Assembly: GCF_048006345.1 (NCBI RefSeq)
Contig: NZ_CP180351.1
Coordinates: 1-64,000, forward strand
Source of the DNA: Marivita sp030148515
GTDB taxonomy: Bacteria; Pseudomonadota; Alphaproteobacteria; Rhodobacterales; Rhodobacteraceae
Direction: 5' to 3'
Length of the DNA stretch: 64,000 nt
Shown here: positions 8,548-16,692 of the stretch, piece by piece
How the letters are laid out: each line of letters opens with the position of its first letter
Numbering within the stretch: position 1 is the stretch's first letter
Made by a program: the position numbers and the translations under genes
The notes under the pieces: model-generated
Databases searched by the model: none
What the model saw: the letters and a program-made list of their open reading frames with translations, nothing else
What the model was told of the DNA's origin: nothing

Positions 8548-8587
8548 CGCAACTCTAAGGAAACGTGAGGCGAACAGGGGCACGCCG

Positions 8588-9055
8588 ATGCAAGTGACGG
8601 GTACCGAGGATTTAGCTGCTCCGATCGAGCATGTGTTTGCAGAACTGACTGCATTCGACGCGATGGAGCGCCAGGCCATGCGGCGTGGAATCGAGGTGCG
8701 ACGCCAGTTTCGGGGGGCGGCCCCGTCTATCGGCGACGGATGGGAAACACAGTTCAAGTTTCGCGGGAAGCAACGGACAGCGAAGATCACGCTTCAGGCT
8801 TATGATTCACCGAATATGGTGCAGTTCGGGGGGGTGTCGGGAGGATTGGAGACAACGACCCTGATCGAATTGGTGCCGCTTTCACCGAACCGGACCCGGG
8901 TCAACCTCGTGTTCAAGATGAGCCCCAAAACTCTATCCGCGCGACTGTTGGTGCAATCGTTCAAATTGGCGCGGTCCAGCATCAACAAGCGGTTCAAGGC
9001 GCGCATCACTCAATATGCGCGCGAGATCGAAAACAGGGTGGTCAAAACCGCATGA
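8588..9055 (+). CDS. SRPBCC (START-like) family protein
   Basis: A 155-residue protein with the pattern of the SRPBCC/polyketide-cyclase fold: an N-terminal strand and helix (APIEHVFAELTAFDAMERQA), then alternating strands such as WETQFKFRGKQRTAKITLQ, and a long C-terminal helix (LVQSFKLARSSINKRFKAR). These proteins bind hydrophobic ligands in a deep cavity; the ligand is unknown. The ATG at 8588 follows AGGGG. The stop overlaps the next gene by 4 bp (ATGA), so the DUF4198 protein is co-translated. Sequence alone gives no pathway. Confidence 0.75.
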   Translation: MQVTGTEDLAAPIEHVFAELTAFDAMERQAMRRGIEVRRQFRGAAPSIGDGWETQFKFRGKQRTAKITLQAYDSPNMVQFGGVSGGLETTTLIELVPLSPNRTRVNLVFKMSPKTLSARLLVQSFKLARSSINKRFKARITQYAREIENRVVKTA

Positions 9056-9858
9056 GCTTTTTCAAAACCGTTGGTGCCATCGCGCTGACCCTCTTGCCTG
9101 TCACTGCGACAGCGCATGAATTCTGGATTGATCCGGTGGAATACGCGGTGCCATCCGGGGGGACCTTGGTGGCCACTTTGCGGGTTGGCGAGAATTTTGC
9201 CGGAGCCGAACAGTCCTATCTGGACCGCAACTTTGTCCGCTTCGACATGCAATGCGGCGGCATGGTCGATCCGGTCCCGGGCCGCGCCGGGGACCGTCCT
9301 GCGTTGAATGTAGCTGCCCCTTGGGACGGGTTGTGCGTGATCATCCATCAGACGAAGGACTACACGCTGACCTACAGCGTCTGGCAGAAATTCGTGAATT
9401 TTGTCGAGCACAAGGATTTCGAAGGTGTGCTGGACGAGCACGCGGCGCGCGGATTGCCCGAAACCGGGTTTATCGAGCTATACAGCCGTTATGCGAAAAG
9501 CCTGATCGCGGTGGGCGATGGTGCGGGGTCCGATGCCGAGGTCGGGCTGGTCACCGAAATCGTCGCCGAAGCGAACCCCTACACAGACGACATCTCGGGC
9601 GGTTTCCCGATCCGTGTGCTCTACAATGGCGCGCCGCGTGCCGATGCTCAGGTGGAATTGTTTGCACGGCCTCCTTCGGGTGAGGTCGAGGTGAGTCTGC
9701 ATCGCACAGACGCCGACGGCCGGGTCACCTTGCCGGTGCAGCCGGGCTATTCTTACCTCGCTGATGCCGTCGTCCTGCGACCGATGGAGCCGCAGGCCGA
9801 GAAAGATCCCGTTTGGGAAAGTCTTTGGGCGTCGCTGACCTTTGCCGTGCCGGAGTGA
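9052..9858 (+). CDS. Exported DUF4198-family protein
   Basis: A 268-residue protein with a Sec signal peptide (FFKTVGAIALTLLPVTATA, cleavage near residue 20) followed by HEFWIDP, the conserved start of mature DUF4198 proteins. The C-terminal half (GGFPIRVLYNGAPRADAQVE...TDADGRVTLPVQPGYSYL) looks like a carboxypeptidase-regulatory/prealbumin-like beta domain. Members are periplasmic and are sometimes near nickel, cobalt or TonB uptake genes; no such neighbour is present here, so no substrate is assigned. It overlaps the SRPBCC gene by 4 bp. A hairpin spans its stop codon and separates it from convergent hemC. Confidence 0.8.
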   Translation: MSFFKTVGAIALTLLPVTATAHEFWIDPVEYAVPSGGTLVATLRVGENFAGAEQSYLDRNFVRFDMQCGGMVDPVPGRAGDRPALNVAAPWDGLCVIIHQTKDYTLTYSVWQKFVNFVEHKDFEGVLDEHAARGLPETGFIELYSRYAKSLIAVGDGAGSDAEVGLVTEIVAEANPYTDDISGGFPIRVLYNGAPRADAQVELFARPPSGEVEVSLHRTDADGRVTLPVQPGYSYLADAVVLRPMEPQAEKDPVWESLWASLTFAVPE

Positions 9859-9865
9859 CCGGCAC
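9847..9865. terminator. hairpin across the DUF4198 stop, convergent with hemC
   Basis: GTGCCGG-AGTGA-CCGGCAC forms a perfect 7-bp stem with a 5-nt loop that includes the TGA stop. The following bases are GCGCTTTATTT, only weakly T-rich, so termination is plausible but not assured. Confidence 0.4.
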
Positions 9866-9870
9866 GCGCT

Positions 9871-10833
9871 TTATTTGCCGTGCCAGTCGAAGAAGCCGGG
9901 GCCTGCACGATCCAGCAGGGTCCGCGCCAAGGCTTGGCCCATCGAAACGCCATCGGCGATTGCACCGCTGATCTCATCGGTATGGGCGTCCGAACCGTCG
10001 GGGCGGAGCACTTCGCCGCGCAAACGGAGCGTGCCCCCGTCGAGTTCGGCCAGACCGGCAATCGGTGTTTCGCAAGACCCGTCAAGAGCCGCGAGGAATG
10101 CGCGTTCTGCGGCCAGGCGCTGACCTGTCGGGGTGTCATGGATCGCGGCCAGCATTTCGGCGGCGCGTGGGTCATCGACTCGCCGCTCGATCCCGATAGC
10201 ACCCTGCGCCACGGCGGGCAGCATGTCGGCGGTTTCAATGGCGGTCTTGGGAACCTCATCCATCTTGAGCCGGTTGAGGCCCGCCATAGCAAGGAATGTG
10301 CAGGAGGCCACACCGTCTTCGAGCTTTTTCAGGCGTGTTTGCAGGTTGCCCCGGAATTCCACCACGTTGAGGTCGGGGCGGCGGTTCATCAACTGTGCGC
10401 GGCGGCGCAAAGATGAGGTGCCCACGATTGCGCCAGACGGCAGGTCCGCGATCTGCGTCACATTGTGCGAGATAAACGCGTCGCGCACATCTTCACGGGG
10501 CAGGTAGCAATCAAGCATCAGTCCCGCGGGCTGGGCGACGGGCATGTCCTTCATCGAATGTACCGCGATGTCGATACGGCCTTCGAGCATCGCTTCTTCG
10601 ATTTCCTTGGTGAACAGACCCTTGTTGCCGATCTCTTTCAGCGGGCGGTCCGCATCGATCAGCGTGCGGTCGTCGCCCGTGGTCTTGATGACCACGATGT
10701 TGAACGCCTCAAACGGCAGGTCGAACGCCTTGGACAGGCGTTCGCGGGTTTCATAAGCCTGAGCCAATGCAAGCGGAGATCCGCGGGTGCCGATGTTCAG
10801 GGGCTGGTCGGGTGTGGGCAGGTCAATCGTCAT
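9871..10833 (-). CDS. hemC: Hydroxymethylbilane synthase (porphobilinogen deaminase)
   Basis: A 320-residue enzyme that polymerises four porphobilinogens into hydroxymethylbilane in tetrapyrrole synthesis. NIGTRGSPLALAQA opens the protein, HSMKDMP carries substrate-binding residues, and ALDGSCETPIAGLA holds the Cys that bears the dipyrromethane cofactor. The ATG at 10833 gives the expected N-terminus (MTIDLPTPDQPLNIGTRG); the frame extends upstream without similarity. It is divergent from hemE across 101 bp, so two consecutive-pathway enzymes share a control region. Confidence 0.95.
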   Translation of the reverse strand: MTIDLPTPDQPLNIGTRGSPLALAQAYETRERLSKAFDLPFEAFNIVVIKTTGDDRTLIDADRPLKEIGNKGLFTKEIEEAMLEGRIDIAVHSMKDMPVAQPAGLMLDCYLPREDVRDAFISHNVTQIADLPSGAIVGTSSLRRRAQLMNRRPDLNVVEFRGNLQTRLKKLEDGVASCTFLAMAGLNRLKMDEVPKTAIETADMLPAVAQGAIGIERRVDDPRAAEMLAAIHDTPTGQRLAAERAFLAALDGSCETPIAGLAELDGGTLRLRGEVLRPDGSDAHTDEISGAIADGVSMGQALARTLLDRAGPGFFDWHGK

Positions 10834-10934
10834 GAATCGATCTTTATGCGTGTAAACTTGTCCTGACAACCATGCTTGTCTTGACATATGCTTTTCTACG
10901 GTTGATCCGAGGGGCATAGACAAGGAAAGACCTG

Positions 10935-11969
10935 ATGAGCCAGACAAAAACCATCCTCCGTGCCCTTGCGGGCGAAACTCTTCCGACCCCGCCGATCTGG
11001 ATGATGCGTCAGGCTGGACGATACCTTCCCGAGTACCGCGCGACCCGCGCGCAGGCCGGGGATTTCCTGTCGCTGTGCTACAATTCGGAGCTTGCGGCCG
11101 AGGTCACATTGCAGCCGATCCGCCGCTACGGGTTCGATGCAGCGATCCTGTTTGCCGACATCCTTCTGCTGCCGCAGGCGCTGGGTGCGGACCTTTGGTT
11201 CGTGACGGGCGAAGGCCCGCGTCTGTCGACGATTACCACTCAGGCCGAGTTCGACAAGCTGGGCCGCGGCGAGATGATTCACGACACGCTGAATCCGGTT
11301 TACGAGACAGTGCGCATCCTGCGTCGCGAACTGCCCGAGGAAACGACGCTGATCGGGTTTGCCGGGGCACCGTGGACCGTGGCGACCTACATGATCGCGG
11401 GCAAGGGGACGCCGGATCAGGGGCCGGCACATGCGCTCAAGGAAGAGAACCGCGCGCTGTTTGAGGCGATTCTGGAGCGGCTGACGGAAAGCACCATCGA
11501 CTACCTGTCGGCACAGATCGATGCCGGGGCCGAAGTGGTCAAGATCTTTGACAGTTGGGCGGGATCGCTCAAGGGCGACGATTTTGAGCGGTATGCCAAG
11601 TACCCCGCCAAGGTCATCACAGAAGAGATCAAGCGCCGTCATCCCGGCATTCCCGTGATCGCTTTCCCGCGTCAGGCAGGGGATGGCTATATTGGGTTCC
11701 ATGCGGCAACTGGGGCCGATTGTGTGGCGGTCGATGACAGTGTGACGCCCGAATGGGTGGCCGAGCATGTGCAGCCCGGTGGCTGTGTGCAGGGCAACCT
11801 GGCTTCGCATCACATGGTGACAGGTGGTCAGCAACTCGTGGATGAGACCCGCAAGGTTGTGGATGCGCTCAAGAACGGACCGCATATCTTCAACCTTGGT
11901 CACGGGATCACTCCTGACGCAGACCCCGAGAACGTTCAATTGATGATCGACACGGTGCGCGGGGCCTGA
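10935..11969 (+). CDS. hemE: Uroporphyrinogen decarboxylase
   Basis: A 344-residue enzyme that converts uroporphyrinogen III to coproporphyrinogen III. The N-terminal signature PIWMMRQAGRYLPEYR binds substrate carboxylates, FADILLLPQALG carries the catalytic Asp region, and GFAGAPWTVATYMI and the C-terminal NLGHGITPDADPENV are also typical. AAGGAAAG precedes the ATG at 10935. Together with divergent hemC it supplies haem, and bacteriochlorophyll if the organism is phototrophic; no photosynthesis genes are in the window. Confidence 0.96.
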   Translation: MSQTKTILRALAGETLPTPPIWMMRQAGRYLPEYRATRAQAGDFLSLCYNSELAAEVTLQPIRRYGFDAAILFADILLLPQALGADLWFVTGEGPRLSTITTQAEFDKLGRGEMIHDTLNPVYETVRILRRELPEETTLIGFAGAPWTVATYMIAGKGTPDQGPAHALKEENRALFEAILERLTESTIDYLSAQIDAGAEVVKIFDSWAGSLKGDDFERYAKYPAKVITEEIKRRHPGIPVIAFPRQAGDGYIGFHAATGADCVAVDDSVTPEWVAEHVQPGGCVQGNLASHHMVTGGQQLVDETRKVVDALKNGPHIFNLGHGITPDADPENVQLMIDTVRGA

Positions 11970-11997
11970 CCCCGCCAAAACCCGTCAACGTGTTTTG

Positions 11998-12017
11998 CAC
12001 CTCCGGGACCGGAGGTG
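11998..12017. terminator. hairpin between convergent hemE and the DMT gene
   Basis: CACCTCCG-GGAC-CGGAGGTG is an 8-bp stem with a 4-nt loop ending at the base before the DMT stop codon. There is no T-run on either side, so it may be an mRNA end-protecting hairpin rather than a full intrinsic terminator. Confidence 0.4.
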
Positions 12018-12998
12018 TCAGGGCACGTGGCTGCCGGGACGCGTGGGTCCGATGACCTTGCCCTTCTGGCGTTCGCGCAGGAACACGAACAGACCTGCGC
12101 CAAGGATCATGGCGCAGCCCGTCCAGATCGCGGGCGTCGGCCATTCGGCAAAGATCAACCAACCCCAGAAGATCGCGAGCGGCAGCCCGATATATTCGAA
12201 CGGCGCGATGCTGGCAGAGGGTGCCATGCGGTAGGCGGCAGTTATGCAATAAGCGATGATGCCGTTGCAGACGCCGGTCAGCAGGAAAAGCGGCCAGTCC
12301 TGAGCGCTGGGCCAGACCCACGCCCTGAACAGGAAATGGAGGCTGGGCGAGTCCGGGCCGGGATCGACTTTTCCGTCGCCCACGATCAGGAAGAACAGGC
12401 TGGAGACCAGCAAGAACATCAACTGGTTGTAGATGGTGAGCGCGGCGGCGGTGCTCTTGACACCCAGCGCACGGGTCAACACGGCCATCGACGCATACAA
12501 AGCCGCTGCGATCACCGGTAGGGCAAAAAGCCATGGTGGGCCATAGATTGATGCCTCGCCCCACGGCTCTTGCATCACGATCACCCCCATGAAGCCAAAG
12601 ACAATTGCGCCAAGCCTTAAGGGACCGACCTTTTCCTTGAGGAACACAAAGCTGAACAGCGTGATGAACAGCGGTCCAACAAAGAAGAGCGCTGTGGTCA
12701 GGCCTAGGGGCAGAACCGCGAGTGAGGCAAAGAAGGTCATGTTGGCGGCTACCAGCGTCAGTCCACGCAGAACATGCAGGCCGGGACGATTGGTACGCAG
12801 CAGGGATAAACCGCCTTCGCGGTGGAGCATCACGAAAGAGAACAGGATCCCAATAGCGGTGCGGCTGAACACGATCTGGTGCAGAGGATAGCCGCCCGAC
12901 AATGCCTTGATCAGCATATCATTGATCGAAATGGCAAAGACGCCAATGCAGATCAGCGTGATGCCACGGGCTATGTTTGCGTCAGACTGGGCGTTCAT
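12018..12998 (-). CDS. DMT-superfamily (EamA) transporter
   Basis: A 326-residue membrane protein with about ten hydrophobic segments arranged as two EamA repeats (GITLICIGVFAISINDMLIK at the start; WPLFLLTGVCNGIIAYCITA in the second half). PFEYIGLPLAIFWGWLIFAEWP is the usual penultimate EamA pattern. Such proteins export metabolites, often amino acids or S-adenosylmethionine; the substrate cannot be read from sequence. The C-terminus is a basic cytoplasmic tail. Convergent with hemE. Confidence 0.88.
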   Translation of the reverse strand: MNAQSDANIARGITLICIGVFAISINDMLIKALSGGYPLHQIVFSRTAIGILFSFVMLHREGGLSLLRTNRPGLHVLRGLTLVAANMTFFASLAVLPLGLTTALFFVGPLFITLFSFVFLKEKVGPLRLGAIVFGFMGVIVMQEPWGEASIYGPPWLFALPVIAAALYASMAVLTRALGVKSTAAALTIYNQLMFLLVSSLFFLIVGDGKVDPGPDSPSLHFLFRAWVWPSAQDWPLFLLTGVCNGIIAYCITAAYRMAPSASIAPFEYIGLPLAIFWGWLIFAEWPTPAIWTGCAMILGAGLFVFLRERQKGKVIGPTRPGSHVP

Positions 12999-13146
12999 GG
13001 GTCAGGCATAGGCCCAACGATCCGCAAGGTCAGGTCCAAAAACGACGTGCACATCGCATGCGTTCTGGCGCACGACTTTCGCCATTGCGTCTGCGATGCG
13101 TCGTATTAGGTATGCCGCCTGTCCGATTGCAAAGGAGGGCCACGCG

Positions 13147-14079
13147 ATGCCCATGGTGCGGATCACAGATGTGCGTAAAGCCTATGCCAGCGGGTTGGAA
13201 GCGCTCAAAGGCGCGTCGCTGGATATTCACGAAGGCGAAATCCTGGCGCTGCTCGGCCCCAATGGTGCGGGGAAGACCACGCTGATTTCCACGATCTGCG
13301 GGATCACGCAGCCGACATCCGGCACAATCACCGTGGGCGGGCATGATGTTGTGACCGATTATCGCGGCGCACGGTCTTTGGTTGGCTTGGTGCCGCAGGA
13401 GATCAACCTCGAACCGTTCGAGCGGGTGATCAATACGGTGCGGTTTTCTCGGGGCTTGTTCGGCAAACCCAAGGATGACGCTTTGCTGGAACGCATCCTT
13501 CGGCAGTTGTCGTTGTGGGACAAGAAAGACAACCGGATCATGGAACTGTCAGGCGGGATGAAGCGGCGTGTGCTGATCGCCAAGGCGTTGGCGCACGAGC
13601 CACGGGTGCTGTTTCTGGACGAGCCAACCGCCGGGGTCGATGTCGAATTGCGCCGGGACATGTGGGAGATCGTGGCCGGGCTGAAGAAGGCGGGCGTCAC
13701 GATCATCCTGACCACCCATTACATCGAAGAGGCCGAGGCCATCGCCGACCGGATTGCGGTGATCAACAAGGGTGAGATCCTGCTGGTCGAAGAAAAGACC
13801 GCGCTCATGACGCGGCTTGGGCAGAAGGAGCTGCGCATCGAACTGCACGAGCCGGTTGAAGCGTTGCCCGCTGCGCTGGCGGATCGCGGTTTGCGGATCG
13901 AAGAGAGTGGGCAGGCGCTGGTTTATACCTATGACACCGCACAAGAGCGCACCGGTATTGCCACGCTGATCCGCGAGGTGAGCGAGGCCGGACTGGTGCT
14001 GCGCGATTTGCAGACGCGGCAGAACTCGCTTGAGGATATTTTCGTCGGGCTGGTCTCGAAACAGGAGGACGCGGCATGA
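13147..14079 (+). CDS. ABC-2 type exporter, ATP-binding subunit
   Basis: A 310-residue nucleotide-binding protein: Walker A GPNGAGKTT, Q-loop around LVPQEINLEP, signature LSGGMKRR, Walker B VLFLDEPTAG, and the switch His in TTHYIEEAE. The roughly 90-residue C-terminal extension is typical of DrrA/YadG-type drug or polysaccharide exporter ATPases. The ATG at 13147 is preceded by a strong AGGAGG (13133-13138). It overlaps the permease gene by 4 bp (ATGA), so the pair makes one exporter. The substrate is unknown. Confidence 0.93.
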   Translation: MPMVRITDVRKAYASGLEALKGASLDIHEGEILALLGPNGAGKTTLISTICGITQPTSGTITVGGHDVVTDYRGARSLVGLVPQEINLEPFERVINTVRFSRGLFGKPKDDALLERILRQLSLWDKKDNRIMELSGGMKRRVLIAKALAHEPRVLFLDEPTAGVDVELRRDMWEIVAGLKKAGVTIILTTHYIEEAEAIADRIAVINKGEILLVEEKTALMTRLGQKELRIELHEPVEALPAALADRGLRIEESGQALVYTYDTAQERTGIATLIREVSEAGLVLRDLQTRQNSLEDIFVGLVSKQEDAA

Positions 14080-14837
14080 ACTGGCAAGCCATCCGCGCGA
14101 TCTATGTCTTCGAGATGTCGCGCTTTTTCCGCACGTTGCTGCAAAGCTTCGTGTCGCCGGTGATTTCGACATCGCTTTACTTTGTGGTCTTCGGTGCGGC
14201 TATTGGCAGCCGGATCGACCAGGTCGAGGGGGTGTCTTATGGCGCGTTTATCGTGCCGGGACTGATCATGCTGTCGGTGATGACGCAGGCGATTTCCAAC
14301 GCGTCCTTCGGAATCTATTTCCCGAAATTCATCGGCACGATCTATGAGCTTCTGTCGGCCCCGATCAACTTTCTTGAGATCGTTCTGGGCTATGTCGGGG
14401 CGGCGGCGACGAAGGCGCTGTTCATCGGAATCGTGATCCTTGGAACCTCGGCGCTGTTTGTGGACCTGAGCATCCAGCACCCCCTGGCGATGCTGGCTTT
14501 CCTTGTTCTGACCTGTCTGAGCTTTGCGCTGTTCGGGTTCATCATCGGCATCTGGGCCGGGAATTTCGAGCAGTTGCAACTGATCCCGCTGCTGGTGGTC
14601 ACGCCTTTGGTGTTCCTTGGCGGGTCGTTCTATTCGATCTCTATGCTGCCGCCCGTGTGGCAGACGATCTCGTTCTTCAACCCGGTCGTGTACCTTGTCT
14701 CTGGCTTCCGCTGGTCGTTTTTCGGGTTTGCGGATGTGCCCATCGGGCTGAGCCTGTTGGCCATCGCCGGGTTTACGGTTCTGTGTCTTGCAATCATCTG
14801 GTGGATCTTCAAGACGGGCTGGCGCATTCGGCAATAG
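14076..14837 (+). CDS. ABC-2 type exporter, permease subunit
   Basis: A 253-residue integral membrane protein with six hydrophobic segments. The conserved ABC-2 features are an N-terminal amphipathic helix (AIRAIYVFEMSRFFRTLLQS) and the FLGGSFYSISMLPPVWQTI region before the last helices, close to YadH/KpsM-type permeases. It pairs with the preceding ATPase through a 4-bp start/stop overlap. It ends 31 bp before a convergent small membrane protein gene. Confidence 0.92.
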   Translation: MNWQAIRAIYVFEMSRFFRTLLQSFVSPVISTSLYFVVFGAAIGSRIDQVEGVSYGAFIVPGLIMLSVMTQAISNASFGIYFPKFIGTIYELLSAPINFLEIVLGYVGAAATKALFIGIVILGTSALFVDLSIQHPLAMLAFLVLTCLSFALFGFIIGIWAGNFEQLQLIPLLVVTPLVFLGGSFYSISMLPPVWQTISFFNPVVYLVSGFRWSFFGFADVPIGLSLLAIAGFTVLCLAIIWWIFKTGWRIRQ

Positions 14838-14868
14838 CACACGTGCGCCCAGGCTTTGCCGAAAATCA

Positions 14869-15198
14869 TCAATAGCTGACGATTGCCACGCCCGCCAAGA
14901 CAAGCGCCCCGCCCGCGAGTTCGCGGCCTGACAGGGGCTGGCCAACGAAATAGGTTGCCAGCAGAACCAGAAGCGTTTCCGTCGCCATGATGGCGATATA
15001 GGCAAGACCCAGATCGACTTGCCGCAAGAGCAGGATTTCGGCGATGACAACGGCCGCCAGAACCAAGGCGATGGCACCGATCACGGCCGTCGTCAGGTCT
15101 TCCGAGGCGATTTTCATCAAGAGTGTTGCAATGGCGTAGCCGACTCCGGCTGCGATGGCCAAAACGGCCTTGTTCGAAAAAAATTCGACAACAAGCAT
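14869..15198 (-). CDS. Small four-helix membrane protein, SMR/EamA-like
   Basis: A 109-residue protein with four hydrophobic segments: about 12-30, 37-55, 60-82 and 90-108. The pattern AYIAIMATETLLVLLATYFVGQPLSG is reminiscent of the SMR and half-EamA transporters, but the canonical SMR Glu in helix 1 is not evident. It may be a small exporter acting as a dimer. It is separated from the YeeE/YedE gene upstream by 205 bp of hairpin-rich, partly AT-rich DNA. Confidence 0.65.
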   Translation of the reverse strand: MLVVEFFSNKAVLAIAAGVGYAIATLLMKIASEDLTTAVIGAIALVLAAVVIAEILLLRQVDLGLAYIAIMATETLLVLLATYFVGQPLSGRELAGGALVLAGVAIVSY

Positions 15199-15353
15199 TG
15201 GAATGTCCGTTTCAAAAAATGGGTAGTCTGAAAAATTTTGATGCCGAAGAATACCACGGTTTGTGGTTTTGCAAAGACTGGAAAACCGTACCTCGGGGCA
15301 AATTTTAGGTCGGTTTTCAAACCTATAGGGCGATTGGTGTGCAAACGTGCGGT

Positions 15354-15370
15354 CCGTTTCTTAGAAACGG
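15354..15370. repeat. short inverted repeat in the 15199-15403 gap
   Basis: CCGTTTC-TTA-GAAACGG, a 7-bp stem with a 3-nt loop, sits 11 bp from a second palindrome in the same gap. No T-run follows on either strand, and no gene is recognised in the gap. Confidence 0.45.
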
Positions 15371-15380
15371 CAGGGATGGT

Positions 15381-15400
15381 GCGAAATTCCGGAATTTCGC
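15381..15400. repeat. 20-bp perfect palindrome
   Basis: GCGAAATTCCGGAATTTCGC is a perfect 20-base palindrome 3 bp beyond the stop of the YeeE/YedE gene. It could be a dyad protein-binding site or a cruciform/hairpin end of the transcript. It has no T-run. Confidence 0.55.
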
Positions 15401-15403
15401 GCT

Positions 15404-16465
15404 TCAGATTGCAGCAGGTTGGCCCCGTCCGCCCATGACGAGATCCATGCTCATCCCACCGATCCACATGCAGAAAAGAGCAAGCCACGCTGTCCCGGCA
15501 AAGATTGACCCGCCGGTCACACCCGCGCCGATGGCGCAGCCGCCCGCGAGCATTCCGCCGAACCCCATGAGCGCCGCGCCGATCATGGCGTTTCGCATGG
15601 GGGTTGGGCCTTCGAAGCCCTGAAATTTGAGCTCTCCTGTCACGAACGCGGCGAGGAACGATCCGATCACCACGCCCGGCACCAGACCGACGTCGAATTC
15701 GAGGATTGACGATCGGTCAAGGAAGAACATCAACGTGTTGGCCGATGGCCCGGTGAAGGTGGCGCTTTCGATCTGCACAGGTTCGAACGCCACGAGGCTG
15801 AGCGCATAGGTGAGGGCCCAGCCCATCGCAACGGCAAAGCCAACGCCAGAGGCAAAGACCAGACGTTGCCAGCCGATCTGATTGCGGCGCGAAAGTTCAA
15901 GTGCAAGGAGCGCTGTGGCAAGGCCGAAGACAAGGCCGGATCCTTCGGGCAGGTGCAGCGTTGCCAGAAGGTCCATGTTTCGCCCACCTGACGTGATCCA
16001 CATGGCGGCCAATTGATCGCGGATCGGGGCAAGCCAGCCAGTGAGGCTCATCTGCGCCACGACGGCAAAGATCAGACCGGAGACAACCGAACGCAGGTTG
16101 CCCGTGGCGGCTAGCACAAGTAGCCGTCCAGAGCATCCACGGGCGAGCACCATCCCTGCGCCGAACATCAGGCCACCGATGATGGCGCCAGACCAGCTTC
16201 CGGGAACGGCCATCATGCGGGCCTCGGTGGTGTCGATCAGGCCGAACATCTGTGCCGCTTGCACCCAGACCACGGCCGTCGAGAAGGTCAGAAGCCAGAC
16301 GGCAACCTTGTCCTGCATCATGCCTCGGGCGAATTCGACGGTGGCCGCGCGCAGACAAAAGCGCGAGCGTTGCGCGGCGACACCAAAGGTGATGCCGGTG
16401 ATCAGGCCGAACAAGGCGGCGGTGGGGGCTTCGCCGATTTGGTCCACAAGGGTGACAAGGTCCAT
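15404..16465 (-). CDS. YeeE/YedE-family sulfur-compound transporter
   Basis: A 353-residue membrane protein with about nine to ten hydrophobic segments and conserved Cys motifs of the YeeE/YedE family: QRSRFCLRAATVEF near the N-terminus, LARGCSGRLL in the middle and GGCAIGAGVTGGS near the C-terminus. In characterised relatives (TsuA) such cysteines conduct thiosulfate across the inner membrane. The ATG at 16465, preceded by GGAGA, is chosen over an upstream in-frame ATG at 16552. It is a paralogue of the transporter next to soxR at 41 kb, which suggests two uptake routes for sulfur compounds. Confidence 0.85.
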   Translation of the reverse strand: MDLVTLVDQIGEAPTAALFGLITGITFGVAAQRSRFCLRAATVEFARGMMQDKVAVWLLTFSTAVVWVQAAQMFGLIDTTEARMMAVPGSWSGAIIGGLMFGAGMVLARGCSGRLLVLAATGNLRSVVSGLIFAVVAQMSLTGWLAPIRDQLAAMWITSGGRNMDLLATLHLPEGSGLVFGLATALLALELSRRNQIGWQRLVFASGVGFAVAMGWALTYALSLVAFEPVQIESATFTGPSANTLMFFLDRSSILEFDVGLVPGVVIGSFLAAFVTGELKFQGFEGPTPMRNAMIGAALMGFGGMLAGGCAIGAGVTGGSIFAGTAWLALFCMWIGGMSMDLVMGGRGQPAAI

Positions 16466-16692
16466 GGCGGTCTCCGTCTGGGTTGGCCATGTATGCGCAA
16501 GGATGAATGTGTCGGCTTTGATTTGGATCAGATTGATGGGCGGCGTTAACAATTCCTCACTATTTTTGCCCTACCAGTAGCTCTGGGATGCCGTTTTGGA
16601 GGAACGCGTAGGAGATGTGAAAATCTGCACACAGTGTGTTCTGGGCTTTCTTGACCCTCGCCAAGTCGGGAAAGCGGGCGTAAAGGAAGGCC

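Noticed and set aside
10834..10934. Promoter boxes in the hemC/hemE divergent gap
   Set aside because: TTGACA at 10881 and TTGTCA on the minus strand are visible, but neither has a convincing -10 at normal spacing.
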